Origin: Alphaproteobacteria bacterium
GTDB lineage: Bacteria > Pseudomonadota > Alphaproteobacteria > UBA9219
Assembly: GCA_031291435.1 (NCBI GenBank)
Contig: JARLJC010000290.1
Coordinates: 1-64,000 of the forward strand
Direction: 5' to 3'
Length of the DNA stretch: 64,000 nucleotides
In this document: in pieces, positions 38,111-48,649 of the stretch
Numbering within the stretch: the stretch's first letter is position 1
Layout: each line of letters opens with the position of its first letter
Translations under genes and position numbers: made by a program
The notes under the pieces: generated by a model
What the model was told of the DNA's origin: nothing
Seen by the model: the letters and a program-made list of their open reading frames with translations, nothing else
Databases searched by the model: none

Positions 38111-40276
38111 ATGACCCACTATCCGATCGCCCAGCCCCAGAACCAATCGACGGCGATGGACGAAGTCCGCAAGCTGTATCTGTTCGCGCGGCGCAATGCG
38201 CGACTGGTGGGCGGCGTGGCTCTGGCTGGCATGGCGCTGGCTTTCGTTCTCGCAATGACATTGCCCGCGCGTTTTTCGAGCGAAGCGCTGATCATGCTCG
38301 ACCCGCGCAAGACCAACGCCACCAATATGGAAGCCGTGCTGTCGAGCATGCCGTCGGAAAGCCCGGCCATCCGCAGCGAAATCGACATCATGCGTTCGCG
38401 CTCGGTGATCGACCGCGTCATCGACCAGTTGAACCTGCTGGACGACCCGCATTTCAATAACGGCCTGTCGGCCACCAACCGTTTCTTCGATCTGTTCAGC
38501 CGCGACACGCCGCAGACAAGGGAAATCAAGAAAATCGCGACGCGCGACAATATCGCGCGCAAGCTTCTGTCGGGCCTCGATGTCAGCAATGACGGCCGTT
38601 CTTACAGCATCGCCATCGTCTATCACAGCACTAACCCGGCCCAATCGGCGGAACTCGCCAACGCCTTCGCCGATCAATATCTGGCCGACCAGTATGAAGT
38701 GAAATTGGAACTGGCACGCCGCATCGATGAATGGCTGTCGCGGCGCATGGACGATCTGCGCGGCAAGGTCAAAATCGCCGAGGAAGCGGTCGAAAAATTC
38801 AAGAACGATCATAATCTGGTCGAAGTCGGCGACGAAACGCTGACCGAGCAGCAGCTCGGCGATATCAATGCGCAATTGATCGAAGCCCGCGCCAGCCTTT
38901 CGCAGACGCAGGCGCGGTTGCAAAGCGTGCAGGGCGTGACAGGATCACGACTTGAATCCGCCCCCATCGTCATTGCTTCGCCGCTCATTCAGCAACTCAA
39001 GCAGCAGGAAGCCGAAGTGCGGCGCAAGGAAGCCGATCTTTCCACCCGTTACGGCGATCGCCATCCTTTGATGATCGACGCGCGTAACGAGCTGCGCAGC
39101 ATCGAAGACAAAATCGGCGAGGAAGTCGCCAAGACCATCGCCGGCGTGCGCAACGATAACGATATCGCGCAAAGCAAGGTCGACAGCCTCGAAGACCAGT
39201 TGACCAAGCTCAAGGCCGAAGCCGGTCAGGGCAATCAGGATATGGTCACGCTGCGCCAGTTGCAGCGCGAAGCCGCGGCCGACCGCAGCCTCTATGAAAG
39301 TTTCCTCAACCGCTTCAAGGAAGTGGCGGCGCAGCAGGATCTGCAGATTTCGGATTCGCGCATCATCGCCCGCGCCACCCTCCCGGTCACACCCTATTTC
39401 CCCAATTTCAAAATGTTCCTGGCATTGGGCGCGGTACTGGGCGGGATTCTGGGTCTCGTTATCGCTTTGGTGCTGGAGCATCTCGACCGCGGCCTGCGTT
39501 CGCTCAGCACAGCGGAGCAGATTTACGGGATTTCGCCCCTCGGCATCACCCCCATCGCCGATGTGGCGCCGGGTCAGCTGGTGACCGATTATATTCTCGA
39601 AAAGCCCCTGTCGGTTTACGCGGAGTCGATCCGGTCGATCCGTGCCTCGATCCATTTTTCGAATGTCGATAACCCGCCCAAGGTGATTGCCGTCACCAGT
39701 TCCTTCCCCAACGAAGGCAAGACGATATTCTCGATCTCGCTGGCGCGATTGATGGCGGCCTCGGGCCACAAGGTCATGCTGATCGACGCCGATCTGCGGC
39801 GCCCGCGTGTCTATAGCACCCTCAGCCTCGATAAAACGAAACCCGGCCTTGCCGCGGTTCTGGCAGGCGAAGCGACTTTGGCCGAAGCCATTCAGAAAGA
39901 CGCCAGCGGCGCCGACGTGCTGATTTCTTACGCCAAGGCTCCCAATCCGCAGGACCTGCTGAACTCGCACCAGATGGAAAAACTGCTGGCCTCCTTGCGC
40001 GAAAAGTATGAAATGATCGTGATCGACACGCCGCCGATTATGGCGGTGGCCGACGCCGCCCTGATCGGGCAAAAAGCCGACACCACCGTTTATGTGGCGC
40101 GCTGGGCCTCGACGCCGCGCGAAGTCATCGGCGAAGGGCTCAAGCAGATGGCCAAGTTCAACGTCCGGATGGCGGGCATGGTACTGTCGCAGGTCGATCT
40201 CACCGACCATAAGCAATATGGCTTCGATGATTACAGCCATTATTATGGCCAATACAAAGCCTATTATGCCAACTGA
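38111..40276 (+). CDS. Polysaccharide co-polymerase / tyrosine autokinase, Wzc-like
   Basis: Wzz domain; Walker A-like SSFPNEGKTIFSISLARLMA; MLIDADLRRPRVY; Tyr-rich C-terminus YGFDDYSHYYGQYKAYYAN. Confidence 0.93.
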   Translation: MTHYPIAQPQNQSTAMDEVRKLYLFARRNARLVGGVALAGMALAFVLAMTLPARFSSEALIMLDPRKTNATNMEAVLSSMPSESPAIRSEIDIMRSRSVIDRVIDQLNLLDDPHFNNGLSATNRFFDLFSRDTPQTREIKKIATRDNIARKLLSGLDVSNDGRSYSIAIVYHSTNPAQSAELANAFADQYLADQYEVKLELARRIDEWLSRRMDDLRGKVKIAEEAVEKFKNDHNLVEVGDETLTEQQLGDINAQLIEARASLSQTQARLQSVQGVTGSRLESAPIVIASPLIQQLKQQEAEVRRKEADLSTRYGDRHPLMIDARNELRSIEDKIGEEVAKTIAGVRNDNDIAQSKVDSLEDQLTKLKAEAGQGNQDMVTLRQLQREAAADRSLYESFLNRFKEVAAQQDLQISDSRIIARATLPVTPYFPNFKMFLALGAVLGGILGLVIALVLEHLDRGLRSLSTAEQIYGISPLGITPIADVAPGQLVTDYILEKPLSVYAESIRSIRASIHFSNVDNPPKVIAVTSSFPNEGKTIFSISLARLMAASGHKVMLIDADLRRPRVYSTLSLDKTKPGLAAVLAGEATLAEAIQKDASGADVLISYAKAPNPQDLLNSHQMEKLLASLREKYEMIVIDTPPIMAVADAALIGQKADTTVYVARWASTPREVIGEGLKQMAKFNVRMAGMVLSQVDLTDHKQYGFDDYSHYYGQYKAYYAN

Positions 40277-41111
40277 GACGACAAAGGCCGCCGCAAAGGT
40301 GGCTTTTGGCGCGGCAGGCGCGATACTGGCGGTTATTGCCGCGATCAACCTGTTTTCGACTTTCACGCCCGTGGCGGCGCGCAACGAAAAAATTTACGCC
40401 GATCTGGACGGAGCCCAGAATTTGCCGCCCGCCAAACGCCTCGACACTTACAACGCCCTCGCTTATGCGCAGGCCAAGGCGCTGGCGCAAAAACCCTCGG
40501 AACCTTATGGCTGGGCGCGGCTGTCTTATCTGCGGCTCGCGGAAGGCAGCGACAAGCAAACGGCCTTCGCCGCTTTGCGCATGTCGGATCTGGTCAGCCC
40601 CTATGAAGCGCCGCAATTGCCCGAACGGGCTTACACATGGCGCAGTTTCCACGATGTCGAAACGCCGGCCCAGCAGGCCTATCAGGACGAGCTGTGGGCT
40701 AAAGCCTATATCCTCGAACCCGGCGATACTTGGGAAATGGCCATTCAGCACGGCATCGCGAAAGAGGTCGCGGAATCTCTCGCGGCCCGGGATATGACTT
40801 TGTATGGCGACTGGAAAATTCACATGGCCGAGGCCGGCATCAGCGATGCGCCGCCGCCCGCAGCACCACCTGCCCTACCTGCTGCGCCGCAGCCAGCACC
40901 GTTGTCCGCCTCGCCGCCCTCCGCCGTAGCTCCCACGGGGCCGCCCGCAGCCGCTCCTCCGGCTATACCGGTATCACCGCCCGCACCCAAACCGGCCTCC
41001 AAATCTGCCAGGGCTAAACATAAGCCAGCCGCTTCCTCTAAACCGGAAGCCGAGCCGGATTCAGATTCCGATGCGGATATGGATTCAGAGCCGGATCCGG
41101 AAACGCCTTAA
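40266..41111 (+). CDS. Membrane-anchored protein with Pro/Ala-rich and Asp/Glu-rich tail
   Basis: ATG at 40266 overlaps the wzc stop; one transmembrane segment; tail PPPAAPPALPAAPQPAP...EPDSDSDADMDSEPDPETP. Confidence 0.7.
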   Translation: MPTETTKAAAKVAFGAAGAILAVIAAINLFSTFTPVAARNEKIYADLDGAQNLPPAKRLDTYNALAYAQAKALAQKPSEPYGWARLSYLRLAEGSDKQTAFAALRMSDLVSPYEAPQLPERAYTWRSFHDVETPAQQAYQDELWAKAYILEPGDTWEMAIQHGIAKEVAESLAARDMTLYGDWKIHMAEAGISDAPPPAAPPALPAAPQPAPLSASPPSAVAPTGPPAAAPPAIPVSPPAPKPASKSARAKHKPAASSKPEAEPDSDSDADMDSEPDPETP

Positions 41112-42502
41112 AGCGCGCGTTTCTCCGCGCGCCGCCAGCTTTGGGCAAGACCGGTTCCCAGCAATGCCGTCCATGTCATCGCCACGCCCGGAATCTGCAG
41201 ATCGAAATCGACCAGCGCATGGGCGAGAACCATGAAACTGACCGTCAGCGCGAGGGTCGGATAGAGCCCGTTCTGGCGGCGGCGCATGATGCCGTGCCAC
41301 AGCCCCGAAAGCAGCAGCGCGACCGCCGCCCACAAAATAAGCCCGCCCGCCACGCCGAGATCGATCAGCGATTCCAGAATATCATTATGAAGATGGTTGA
41401 ATTCAGGCACCATGCCGGGCTGATACAGCCTGTACTCCGGTTCGAACCCGTTGAGGCCATATCCCAGCCACGGATTATCCTGCAGCACATGCCAGCCGAG
41501 ATCGTAAATCTTGGCGCGGTCGATCGAGGAACTGTCGGCGAACAGCGACGCGAAATGGTCGGAGACGCTGGCGGCGACAACGATGAACAGGACGATCACG
41601 GCCGTCATCGCAAGGCCGATCATCCAGGCGCGCCGCCACGCATGCAGATAGACCTGATAAAAGAAAAGATACAGCCCGACGCCGAACAGCGATATCACAA
41701 GGCCCGCGCGGGAATGGCTGAGGATGATCGCGGTTAGGATCAGCGCCAGCACGAAGAAACGCGGCAGCCCCTGCTTCAGCAGCCATTGGCGGATGAGGGC
41801 GACCTTCTGATGCGGGCGCGCGCCCACGATATGCTCGCGCCATGACTGCATAGTAAGGGCGAGACCGGAGACGAGGACAAGCCCGGCATAGATAGCGAAG
41901 TGATTATGATTGATGAAAGTGGCGGTGAGATCGCCGATATAGGCGGTCTTGGCGAACCATAAAACCCGGTCGATCCCGGCGGCTTGCACGATGAGCCCGT
42001 AAAGGCAGATCAGCGACCCCACGCCCCACAGCACCTCGACCAGACGCCGCGCCCGCAATGTTTCCTGCCCCAGCACATAGCCGAGCAACCCGGCCACGAT
42101 ATAAGTGAGAAGTCGCGTCAACCCCTTGAGACTGTCTTCGGGCGCAACGGAGATCGAACCATGCAGCGGCTGCCCCAGCGTGGCGGCGGTTTCCTGCCAA
42201 AGCGGATGCATCCACGAAACCGGAACGAAACCGAGCGTTTGCACAAAGGCCCAGACGAGGACGATGCCCAGCAGGCCGAGCGCCCAGCGAATGCGCGTGA
42301 AAAAAACCGTCTCGCGCCAGATGTCTTTATCGGCGGCCAGCAGGGCGCAACTGAGCGCGAGGCCGCATTGGCCGAGGCCCAGCGAAAAAGGACGGTCGCC
42401 GCCAAGGCCGATGGGCAGCAAAACAATGCTGGCGGCGAATAGCCAGAATGCCGCCCGCGGCAAATCGATGCGGGCCAAATTTATGCTGTTTGAATCAGCC
42501 AT
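41108..42502 (-). CDS. O-antigen ligase/polymerase-like membrane protein
   Basis: MADSNSINLARIDLPRAAFWLF start; polytopic; DNPWLGYGLNGFEPEYRLY...EFNHLHNDILESLIDLGVAG. Confidence 0.85.
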   Translation of the reverse strand: MADSNSINLARIDLPRAAFWLFAASIVLLPIGLGGDRPFSLGLGQCGLALSCALLAADKDIWRETVFFTRIRWALGLLGIVLVWAFVQTLGFVPVSWMHPLWQETAATLGQPLHGSISVAPEDSLKGLTRLLTYIVAGLLGYVLGQETLRARRLVEVLWGVGSLICLYGLIVQAAGIDRVLWFAKTAYIGDLTATFINHNHFAIYAGLVLVSGLALTMQSWREHIVGARPHQKVALIRQWLLKQGLPRFFVLALILTAIILSHSRAGLVISLFGVGLYLFFYQVYLHAWRRAWMIGLAMTAVIVLFIVVAASVSDHFASLFADSSSIDRAKIYDLGWHVLQDNPWLGYGLNGFEPEYRLYQPGMVPEFNHLHNDILESLIDLGVAGGLILWAAVALLLSGLWHGIMRRRQNGLYPTLALTVSFMVLAHALVDFDLQIPGVAMTWTALLGTGLAQSWRRAEKRAL

Positions 42503-43209
42503 CGTTTGTTTCCTTCCAGCGCCAGCGCCGTCAACCGGCCCGTGGCATAGGCCCCTGTATCGATGCCGATGCGGTTGGGATGAAAATCGACGTCGCGCCC
42601 TATAGTATGCCCGTGGACGACCATTTTGCCAAACCAGTCTTTGTGGCCGAGGAAAGCCTGCCTGATCCAGACCAGATCGGCCTCGGCCTGCGCGTCGAGC
42701 GTGACGCCGGGGCGCACTCCCGCATGACAAAAGAAATAATCGCCCGCGCTTTCCGACAGACGCAGATTGCGCAGAAAATCGCGATGCGCGGTAGGAACCT
42801 TGGCGGCGAGTTCGGCGATCAGTTCGGGTAAATCTTTGGCGAAAGCCGAAGGCGGCACGCCATAGCTCTGCATAGTTTCGCGGCCACCGAAACGCAGCCA
42901 GTCGGTCAGGGCCTCGGTATCCTCTTCGTCAAGAATGGCGCGCATGACCTGTTCGTGATTGCCGAGCAGAAAAACCGGGGCCACGGGTTCGCGAACAGCG
43001 TAATCGAGCAGAAAATCGATGGTCTGGCGGCTGTAAAGGCCGCGGTCGATATAATCGCCGAGGAAAATTTTACGCGCCGTCACATTGGCGGCGCGGCATT
43101 CGTCGTCGATTTTCTGCAGCAAATCTTTCAGCAGCGGCAGGCAGCCATGGATGTCGCCAATCGCATAGAGGCGGCTATCGGGCGGCAAACCGGGCTCGGG
43201 AAAAGCCAT
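42481..43209 (-). CDS. Metallophosphoesterase (serine/threonine protein phosphatase-like)
   Basis: YAIGDIHGCLPLL, FLGDYIDRGLYSRQTIDFLL, LLGNHEQVM, VVHGHTI. Confidence 0.92.
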   Translation of the reverse strand: MAFPEPGLPPDSRLYAIGDIHGCLPLLKDLLQKIDDECRAANVTARKIFLGDYIDRGLYSRQTIDFLLDYAVREPVAPVFLLGNHEQVMRAILDEEDTEALTDWLRFGGRETMQSYGVPPSAFAKDLPELIAELAAKVPTAHRDFLRNLRLSESAGDYFFCHAGVRPGVTLDAQAEADLVWIRQAFLGHKDWFGKMVVHGHTIGRDVDFHPNRIGIDTGAYATGRLTALALEGNKRWLIQTA

Positions 43210-43213
43210 CGCC

Positions 43214-44359
43214 TCACCCGCCTTTGCTGGGAACGCGACCGCTTAGATAGGCGCGCAGATGCCGGGTCTGCTTCTCGGTCGCCAGCGAAAAGACATAGCC
43301 GCCGACCAGCGCCACCGCAACCGTCGCGCCAAAAACCGCGAAAGTTCGCGGCGCAGGCGGCATTTTAACGGCGGGCAGGCCCAGTTTCTGGAAAAGGGCG
43401 ATGACCAGAAACAGGATTGGCAAATGGATGGCATAAAGCGAATAAGAAAAACCCGCCGCCCAATGGAAGAAACGCGGCAGCAGCCGAAGCGCGATAAGAG
43501 AACGGCATGAGACAGCCAGCGCCATGCCGAGCGCGATGACCGTATCGGTTTCCATAACCGGAAATATCTTGAAACGCGAAACCACCATCGCCGCAACCGC
43601 CAGCGCGCAGCCCGCCACGCCCGCAGCCAGCGGAAGACGCCGGGATTGCGCGATCTGCGACGCGGCGACGCCGAGAAACCACACCGAAAACCAGAACAGG
43701 CAATCGTCCCATTTGGCGGCAAGGCTGACGGCAAGGCCGATCACGAGAGCCAGGCCTATCGCCCGCGTCGCCACCGGCATGCGGCCCAGCACGAGGCCGA
43801 TCACCATCGGCGCGAACAGATAAAGAACCCATTCATAGCCCAGCGACCATAAAGGCGAATCCTCCGTCCAGGTCGCGCAGGCATAGCCCTGAATATTGAC
43901 GAGATGGCATAAAAGCGCCGCCCCGCCGAAATCCGTCTGGCGGTCAGAAAAAAGCGGGCGGATGATTTCTTCGCCGCCGCCCGGGTCGGCGAAGAACGTC
44001 GATCCCAGCCAGAAAATCAGCGCGGTCACCGCGAGCGCCGGAAGCAGCACCGGATAAATGCGGGCAAAGCGGGCGATCAGATAATCGCGCAGGTTAAACC
44101 GGCCTGCCCGCATCGCGTTGACGACGCTGCCGCCTACCAGAAAGCCGCTAAGGATGAAAAAGACCACCACCGCTTCGTGATGCAACACGGTGACAAACCA
44201 AAACAGTTTCAAGAGCGGCCCCGGGTGATCGAGCGATCCGATAGGGGCAAAGTAATAATTGCGGGCATGACCGATCAGGACGAGAAACGCCGCCACCGCG
44301 CGCAGAAGATCGAGAAACGGCCATTCGCCCTGCGGCGTCTTGCTCTTGGAAACGGTCAT
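43214..44359 (-). CDS. Acyltransferase family 3 (OafA/YrhL-like)
   Basis: FLDLLRAVAAFLVLIGHARNYYF; FFILSGFLVGGSVV; polytopic. Confidence 0.88.
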   Translation of the reverse strand: MTVSKSKTPQGEWPFLDLLRAVAAFLVLIGHARNYYFAPIGSLDHPGPLLKLFWFVTVLHHEAVVVFFILSGFLVGGSVVNAMRAGRFNLRDYLIARFARIYPVLLPALAVTALIFWLGSTFFADPGGGEEIIRPLFSDRQTDFGGAALLCHLVNIQGYACATWTEDSPLWSLGYEWVLYLFAPMVIGLVLGRMPVATRAIGLALVIGLAVSLAAKWDDCLFWFSVWFLGVAASQIAQSRRLPLAAGVAGCALAVAAMVVSRFKIFPVMETDTVIALGMALAVSCRSLIALRLLPRFFHWAAGFSYSLYAIHLPILFLVIALFQKLGLPAVKMPPAPRTFAVFGATVAVALVGGYVFSLATEKQTRHLRAYLSGRVPSKGG

Positions 44360-44592
44360 AAGTACATAGGTTGCTGTTACTGCCTGCCACGCGCGGCCTC
44401 ACGGCTTTCGGAGTATGCGCGAAAACGGCCCGCAGGAAACTTATCCCCCGCTAGCCAGAAAACCAAGAAATAAAAGAGAAAAGACACGTTTTATCCCCAT
44501 TCCCAGGGCTGGTTCACAAATTCTGCCGGCCCTGGACAGAGTGCGGGTTGCAATTCACCTGTCCGTAAATTACAGTCGGCGCCAGAAAGTTA

Positions 44593-45411
44593 ATGAACAG
44601 CGTCGGCATGCTTAACAAAGGCAAAAGATTCATCAAGGATGCGATCAAGTCCGTGATCGTGTTCGCCATTCAGGGCTGTTTTTACCTGCTGGGGCATGAC
44701 GATACGAACATCATCGCGACCGGCCCCATTCTGGTGATCGCCCCCCATCCCGACGACGAAACGCTGGGCTGCGGCGCCTCCATCGCCAAGGCGCGCGAAC
44801 TCGGGCAAAAAGTGCGCGTCGTCATCGTAACCGACGGCAGGGCCTCCGGATACAAACCACCGACGACCCCCGATCAGGTCGCGGCGATGCGCCGCGACGA
44901 AGCTTTGGCGGCGATTCAAATCCTGGGCGTCGGCGCGGAAGATGTCGTGTTTCTTGAAGTTCCGGACGGCAACGCGGCGCAACATATCGCGCAAATCGAG
45001 GAGGGTCTGGCACGGCAAATCGAAACCATACAGCCTCGCCTGATTTTCTCGCCTTACGGCATCGACGAGCATCCCGATCACCGCGCGGTGGCCGAAGCCA
45101 TGGAAAAAGCCTGCCGGAAAGTTCCGGGCACGCGGCGTATTTTCGAATATCCGGTCTGGTTCTGGCTGCATCACGCGCTGGCCATGATCACGCATCCCGA
45201 ACGTGCGCGCCAGTTGCGCTACGTCAAAACCAGAGCCTATACGCGCAGGAAGCGCGCGGCGATGGAAGCCTACCGGTCGCAGTTCCCCCATCTGGTCGGC
45301 GAAGATTGCACCTATAGCTATTTCCCGCCTTTTTCATTCCGCGCCCAGTATCTCAACGATTACGAAGTGTTTTTTGAAAAGCCGCCCGTCGCCGACAGAG
45401 CGGGCGCCTAA
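44593..45411 (+). CDS. PIG-L/LmbE-family deacetylase
   Basis: VIAPHPDDETLGCGASIAKA, VVIVTDGRASG, YGIDEHPDHRAV. Confidence 0.92.
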   Translation: MNSVGMLNKGKRFIKDAIKSVIVFAIQGCFYLLGHDDTNIIATGPILVIAPHPDDETLGCGASIAKARELGQKVRVVIVTDGRASGYKPPTTPDQVAAMRRDEALAAIQILGVGAEDVVFLEVPDGNAAQHIAQIEEGLARQIETIQPRLIFSPYGIDEHPDHRAVAEAMEKACRKVPGTRRIFEYPVWFWLHHALAMITHPERARQLRYVKTRAYTRRKRAAMEAYRSQFPHLVGEDCTYSYFPPFSFRAQYLNDYEVFFEKPPVADRAGA

Positions 45412-46391
45412 TGTCCCCCACCCCCGCTGTAAGCGTCATTATGAGCGCCTACAACGCCGAGGCTTTTATCGGCAGGGCGATTGCCAGCCTGCAGGCCCAG
45501 ACTTTCGGCGATTGGGAACTTATCGTTATTGATGATTGCTCCAGCGACGACACGCAAGGCGTAACCGAAGCCTTGGCGGCGCAGGATGCACGTATTCGCT
45601 ATCTCCGCGCCGACACAAATAGAGGCTGCGCCATCGCGCGGAATGCGGGGCTCGGCGAGGCGCGCGGCACATGGATAACGATCCTCGACGCCGACGACCA
45701 ATATACGCCCGACAGGCTGGAATTTTTATATAATGAAGCACAGGCGCGGCGGGCCGACATCGTTGCCGACAACCAGATTTATTTCGACGAGGCCCTGGGG
45801 CGCGTCGTGCGCGAAAAGGCCTATACGCTGGGTGGCATCGACTGCCTGCCGCTGACCGCCGAACGGATTACCGACAATGACGCGCCGCCGCGCCTTTTCA
45901 GCTGCGGACTCCTGAAACCTTTTATCCGGCGCGCCTTTATGACGCAAAGCGGCGTGACGATTTACGACCCGGCCTTCCGGCATGCCGAGGATTTCGGCCT
46001 GCTCTTCACGCTTTTGTTCAAAGGCGCGCGCGGATTCATGTTCGAAAAAACCGGCTACATCTACACCATCCCCTTCGGCGTCAAGGCACCCAAGGAAAAG
46101 CAAACCTCGCGCACCGATTACGGCAAAACCGGCTGGCTGGCGATCATCGAAGCGAACGGGATCCTGATGGAAATGGTGCGGCGCGAGGCCCACGGCGATG
46201 TGAAATTGCTGGCGGCGCTGCAACGGCGCAAGAGGCGCTGCAGCCGCGAGATCGTATGGAGGGAATTCCGCCAGCATCTGCGCGAAGGCCATATTCTGCA
46301 AGCGCTGAAAATGGCGCGGCACGCCAATCTGCTGACTTATGCCTGGGACGCCGGACGCAATAAATTCAGAGCCAGCGGATTGATGATGTGA
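45411..46391 (+). CDS. Glycosyltransferase family 2
   Basis: VSVIMSAYNAEAFIGRAIASLQAQTFGDWELIVIDDCSSDDT...LDADDQYTPDRLEF. Confidence 0.93.
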   Translation: MSPTPAVSVIMSAYNAEAFIGRAIASLQAQTFGDWELIVIDDCSSDDTQGVTEALAAQDARIRYLRADTNRGCAIARNAGLGEARGTWITILDADDQYTPDRLEFLYNEAQARRADIVADNQIYFDEALGRVVREKAYTLGGIDCLPLTAERITDNDAPPRLFSCGLLKPFIRRAFMTQSGVTIYDPAFRHAEDFGLLFTLLFKGARGFMFEKTGYIYTIPFGVKAPKEKQTSRTDYGKTGWLAIIEANGILMEMVRREAHGDVKLLAALQRRKRRCSREIVWREFRQHLREGHILQALKMARHANLLTYAWDAGRNKFRASGLMM

Positions 46392-46394
46392 GTG

Positions 46395-47153
46395 TCAGGC
46401 CCTGGCCGCGGCGCGCGCCTTTTGCGCCAGCGACTGCAGCACCCGGATATAAAAGAGCGGGTATTCGACCAGATAACGCCGCCAGAGACGCTTGGGTTCG
46501 CGGCATAAGCGATAGAGAAAATCAACGTGATAGCGCCGCATCCATGCGGGGCAACCGGCCTGCGCCCAGCCATTCGGGTAATGGCTGAAGAAATCGCCGG
46601 TCGCAATCGCGAAACCTTTGTACCCCGCCGCCCGCAGCGCCAGGAGGAAAGATTCCTGACGCGGCGATTCCATTCCGACCAGAATGACATCCGGCGCGGC
46701 CAGCATCAGTTTTTCGATCTTGGCAGCACTATCGCCATAACCATGCATGGTGGTGACGATCTTCAGGCCGGGATAGGCGGTCACCAGTTTATTCTGCACT
46801 TCCTCGTCATTGCCGGGCGGCCCGCCGACGAGGCCGACGGTCAGATTATTGTTCGCGATGGTTTCGAAGAAGGCGTTGAAAAAACCGACACTCTCAAACC
46901 CGATGGGGGCGCAGGCTTCGCCGCAGGCAAGGCGCGCGGCGACGGAAACACCACGCCCATCGGCAATAACCAGCGACATCTGGCCGAGCATCCCTGCATA
47001 AGAAGGATCTTTTTGCGCCAGTTCCCACGCGCGGGGCGCGGCAAAAGCAACCGACTGGGGGAAAACCCTGCCCTGCAGCAGCGCGCAAATAGCAGCGCTG
47101 TCAGCCACGACATCAAGCGGCAACGCCGCAAGAAAAAAACGTTTGAGCGTCAT
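46395..47153 (-). CDS. WecG/TagA/CpsF family glycosyltransferase
   Basis: IADGRGVSVAARL, VGLVGGPPGNDEEVQNKL, ILVGMESPRQESFLL, GWAQAGCPAWMRRYHVDFLYRLCREPKRLWRRYL. Confidence 0.9.
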   Translation of the reverse strand: MTLKRFFLAALPLDVVADSAAICALLQGRVFPQSVAFAAPRAWELAQKDPSYAGMLGQMSLVIADGRGVSVAARLACGEACAPIGFESVGFFNAFFETIANNNLTVGLVGGPPGNDEEVQNKLVTAYPGLKIVTTMHGYGDSAAKIEKLMLAAPDVILVGMESPRQESFLLALRAAGYKGFAIATGDFFSHYPNGWAQAGCPAWMRRYHVDFLYRLCREPKRLWRRYLVEYPLFYIRVLQSLAQKARAAARA

Positions 47154-47308
47154 TTTTAAGCAATTCCAGTAAGTAAGAAGGGAGTTTTAGCGATTTTCTG
47201 CCCGGATACAATGAAATTCCCCCGGACTATTCCGGTCCTCTTTCTTTACCATTTATAAGGCGGCTACATGCTTGAAATGCGGCTATAAGTGGCTTGTAGT
47301 CCATCCCA

Positions 47309-48649
47309 ATGGATGGCCTTCCCGAGATAAAACAGATGCTTAAAAAGATTTACAATCCCGGCTCCCTGATGCTGCCGGTCCTCAATGTGCTGGTGCGCGC
47401 CATATCCCTGGCCGGGCGTTTCGGCCTTTCGCTTTATCTCGCCAAATATCTGACGCTGGCCGACCTCGGCATGTTCGGGCTGATTACCGGCGTGACCAAC
47501 ATGATGCCGTCGCTGGCGGGATGGGGGCTGAGCTATTTCGTCAATCGCGAAATCATCGATAAATCCAAGTTGGTCAGCGGGCGATTGATCCGCGACCGGC
47601 TGGCTGTTACCTTTGTCAGCCTCGCCGTTTTGCTAGCGGTGGCGGCGCCGTTCGTGATCGGTTTCCATGTTCTGCCCAACGCCACTCTGGCCCTGCTGGC
47701 GCTGGCGATCATCATCCTCGAATGCGTGCTGTTCGATCTGCATGGCGCGCTAGTCAGCCTCGGGCATCCGCTAGCGGCCAACACGCTTTTGTTCGTGCGT
47801 TCGGCCCTGTGGGTTTTTCCGGCGGCGATTATCGGCATTCTTTACCCCGAGCACCGCACGCTCGCCTTTGTTTTCAGCTGGTGGCTGGGGGGATTGCTCA
47901 CCTCATTCGTCGCCATGATCTGGGTGCTGCGCGGATGGCCCATGGGCCGCATTATGACGATGCCCGTCGATATGAAATGGATGCTCAAAACCATTCGCCG
48001 GGGCTGGCTGGTTTATCTGAGCGATCTCGGCATCATCGGCACCATGTTCCTCGACCGCTATGTGGTCGATCATTTCCTCGGGCTGAGTTCGACCGGCGTG
48101 TTCACGCTTTACTGGTCGGTCGCCAATTCGATGTATCTGCTGGTCGATACCGGCATCATCCAGATTCTGTATCCGAAACTGGTGGCGGTGTTCAATCGCG
48201 GCGATCTGGCATCCGGGCGCAAGCTGGTGCGCGGCATGCGGATCAAAGCGGTATGCATGGGCGTTGGGCTGGCGGCGGTGACGGGGCTGTGCTTTCCGCC
48301 CGTTCTGACGCTGATGGGCAAGGCTGATATCGCCGCGCAGGCCCCTGTATTCTGGGTCATACTGGCGGGCGTATGTGTACGTATTTTAGGCGATTCCATC
48401 GATATCGAACTGACCTGCCGCAGGCTCGACAAGCCATGGGCGCTCATCAATATGGGCGGCATCGCGCTGGCCTTTGTGTTTAGCGTCGTCAGCATCCGTG
48501 CGATGGGGCTAGTGGGCGCGGGGGTCAGCGTTATCGTCACCCATTCCTGCCTGATCGCGATGCGGCTGTGGGTTCTGAAAACCGCCAAGCCGACGCAGGG
48601 CGGCGGCGATCTTCTGCGCCCCTCCTTCGACGCGGCGGAGGAAATATGA
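47309..48649 (+). CDS. Polysaccharide flippase (Wzx-like)
   Basis: Polytopic; LYLAKYLTLADLGMFGLITGVTNMM; FLDRYVVDHFLGLSSTGVFTLYWSVAN. Confidence 0.82.
   Translation: MDGLPEIKQMLKKIYNPGSLMLPVLNVLVRAISLAGRFGLSLYLAKYLTLADLGMFGLITGVTNMMPSLAGWGLSYFVNREIIDKSKLVSGRLIRDRLAVTFVSLAVLLAVAAPFVIGFHVLPNATLALLALAIIILECVLFDLHGALVSLGHPLAANTLLFVRSALWVFPAAIIGILYPEHRTLAFVFSWWLGGLLTSFVAMIWVLRGWPMGRIMTMPVDMKWMLKTIRRGWLVYLSDLGIIGTMFLDRYVVDHFLGLSSTGVFTLYWSVANSMYLLVDTGIIQILYPKLVAVFNRGDLASGRKLVRGMRIKAVCMGVGLAAVTGLCFPPVLTLMGKADIAAQAPVFWVILAGVCVRILGDSIDIELTCRRLDKPWALINMGGIALAFVFSVVSIRAMGLVGAGVSVIVTHSCLIAMRLWVLKTAKPTQGGGDLLRPSFDAAEEI

Noticed and set aside
38945-40384. 479-aa minus-strand ORF opposite wzc
   Set aside because: Antisense shadow; Wzc kinase motifs are on the + strand.
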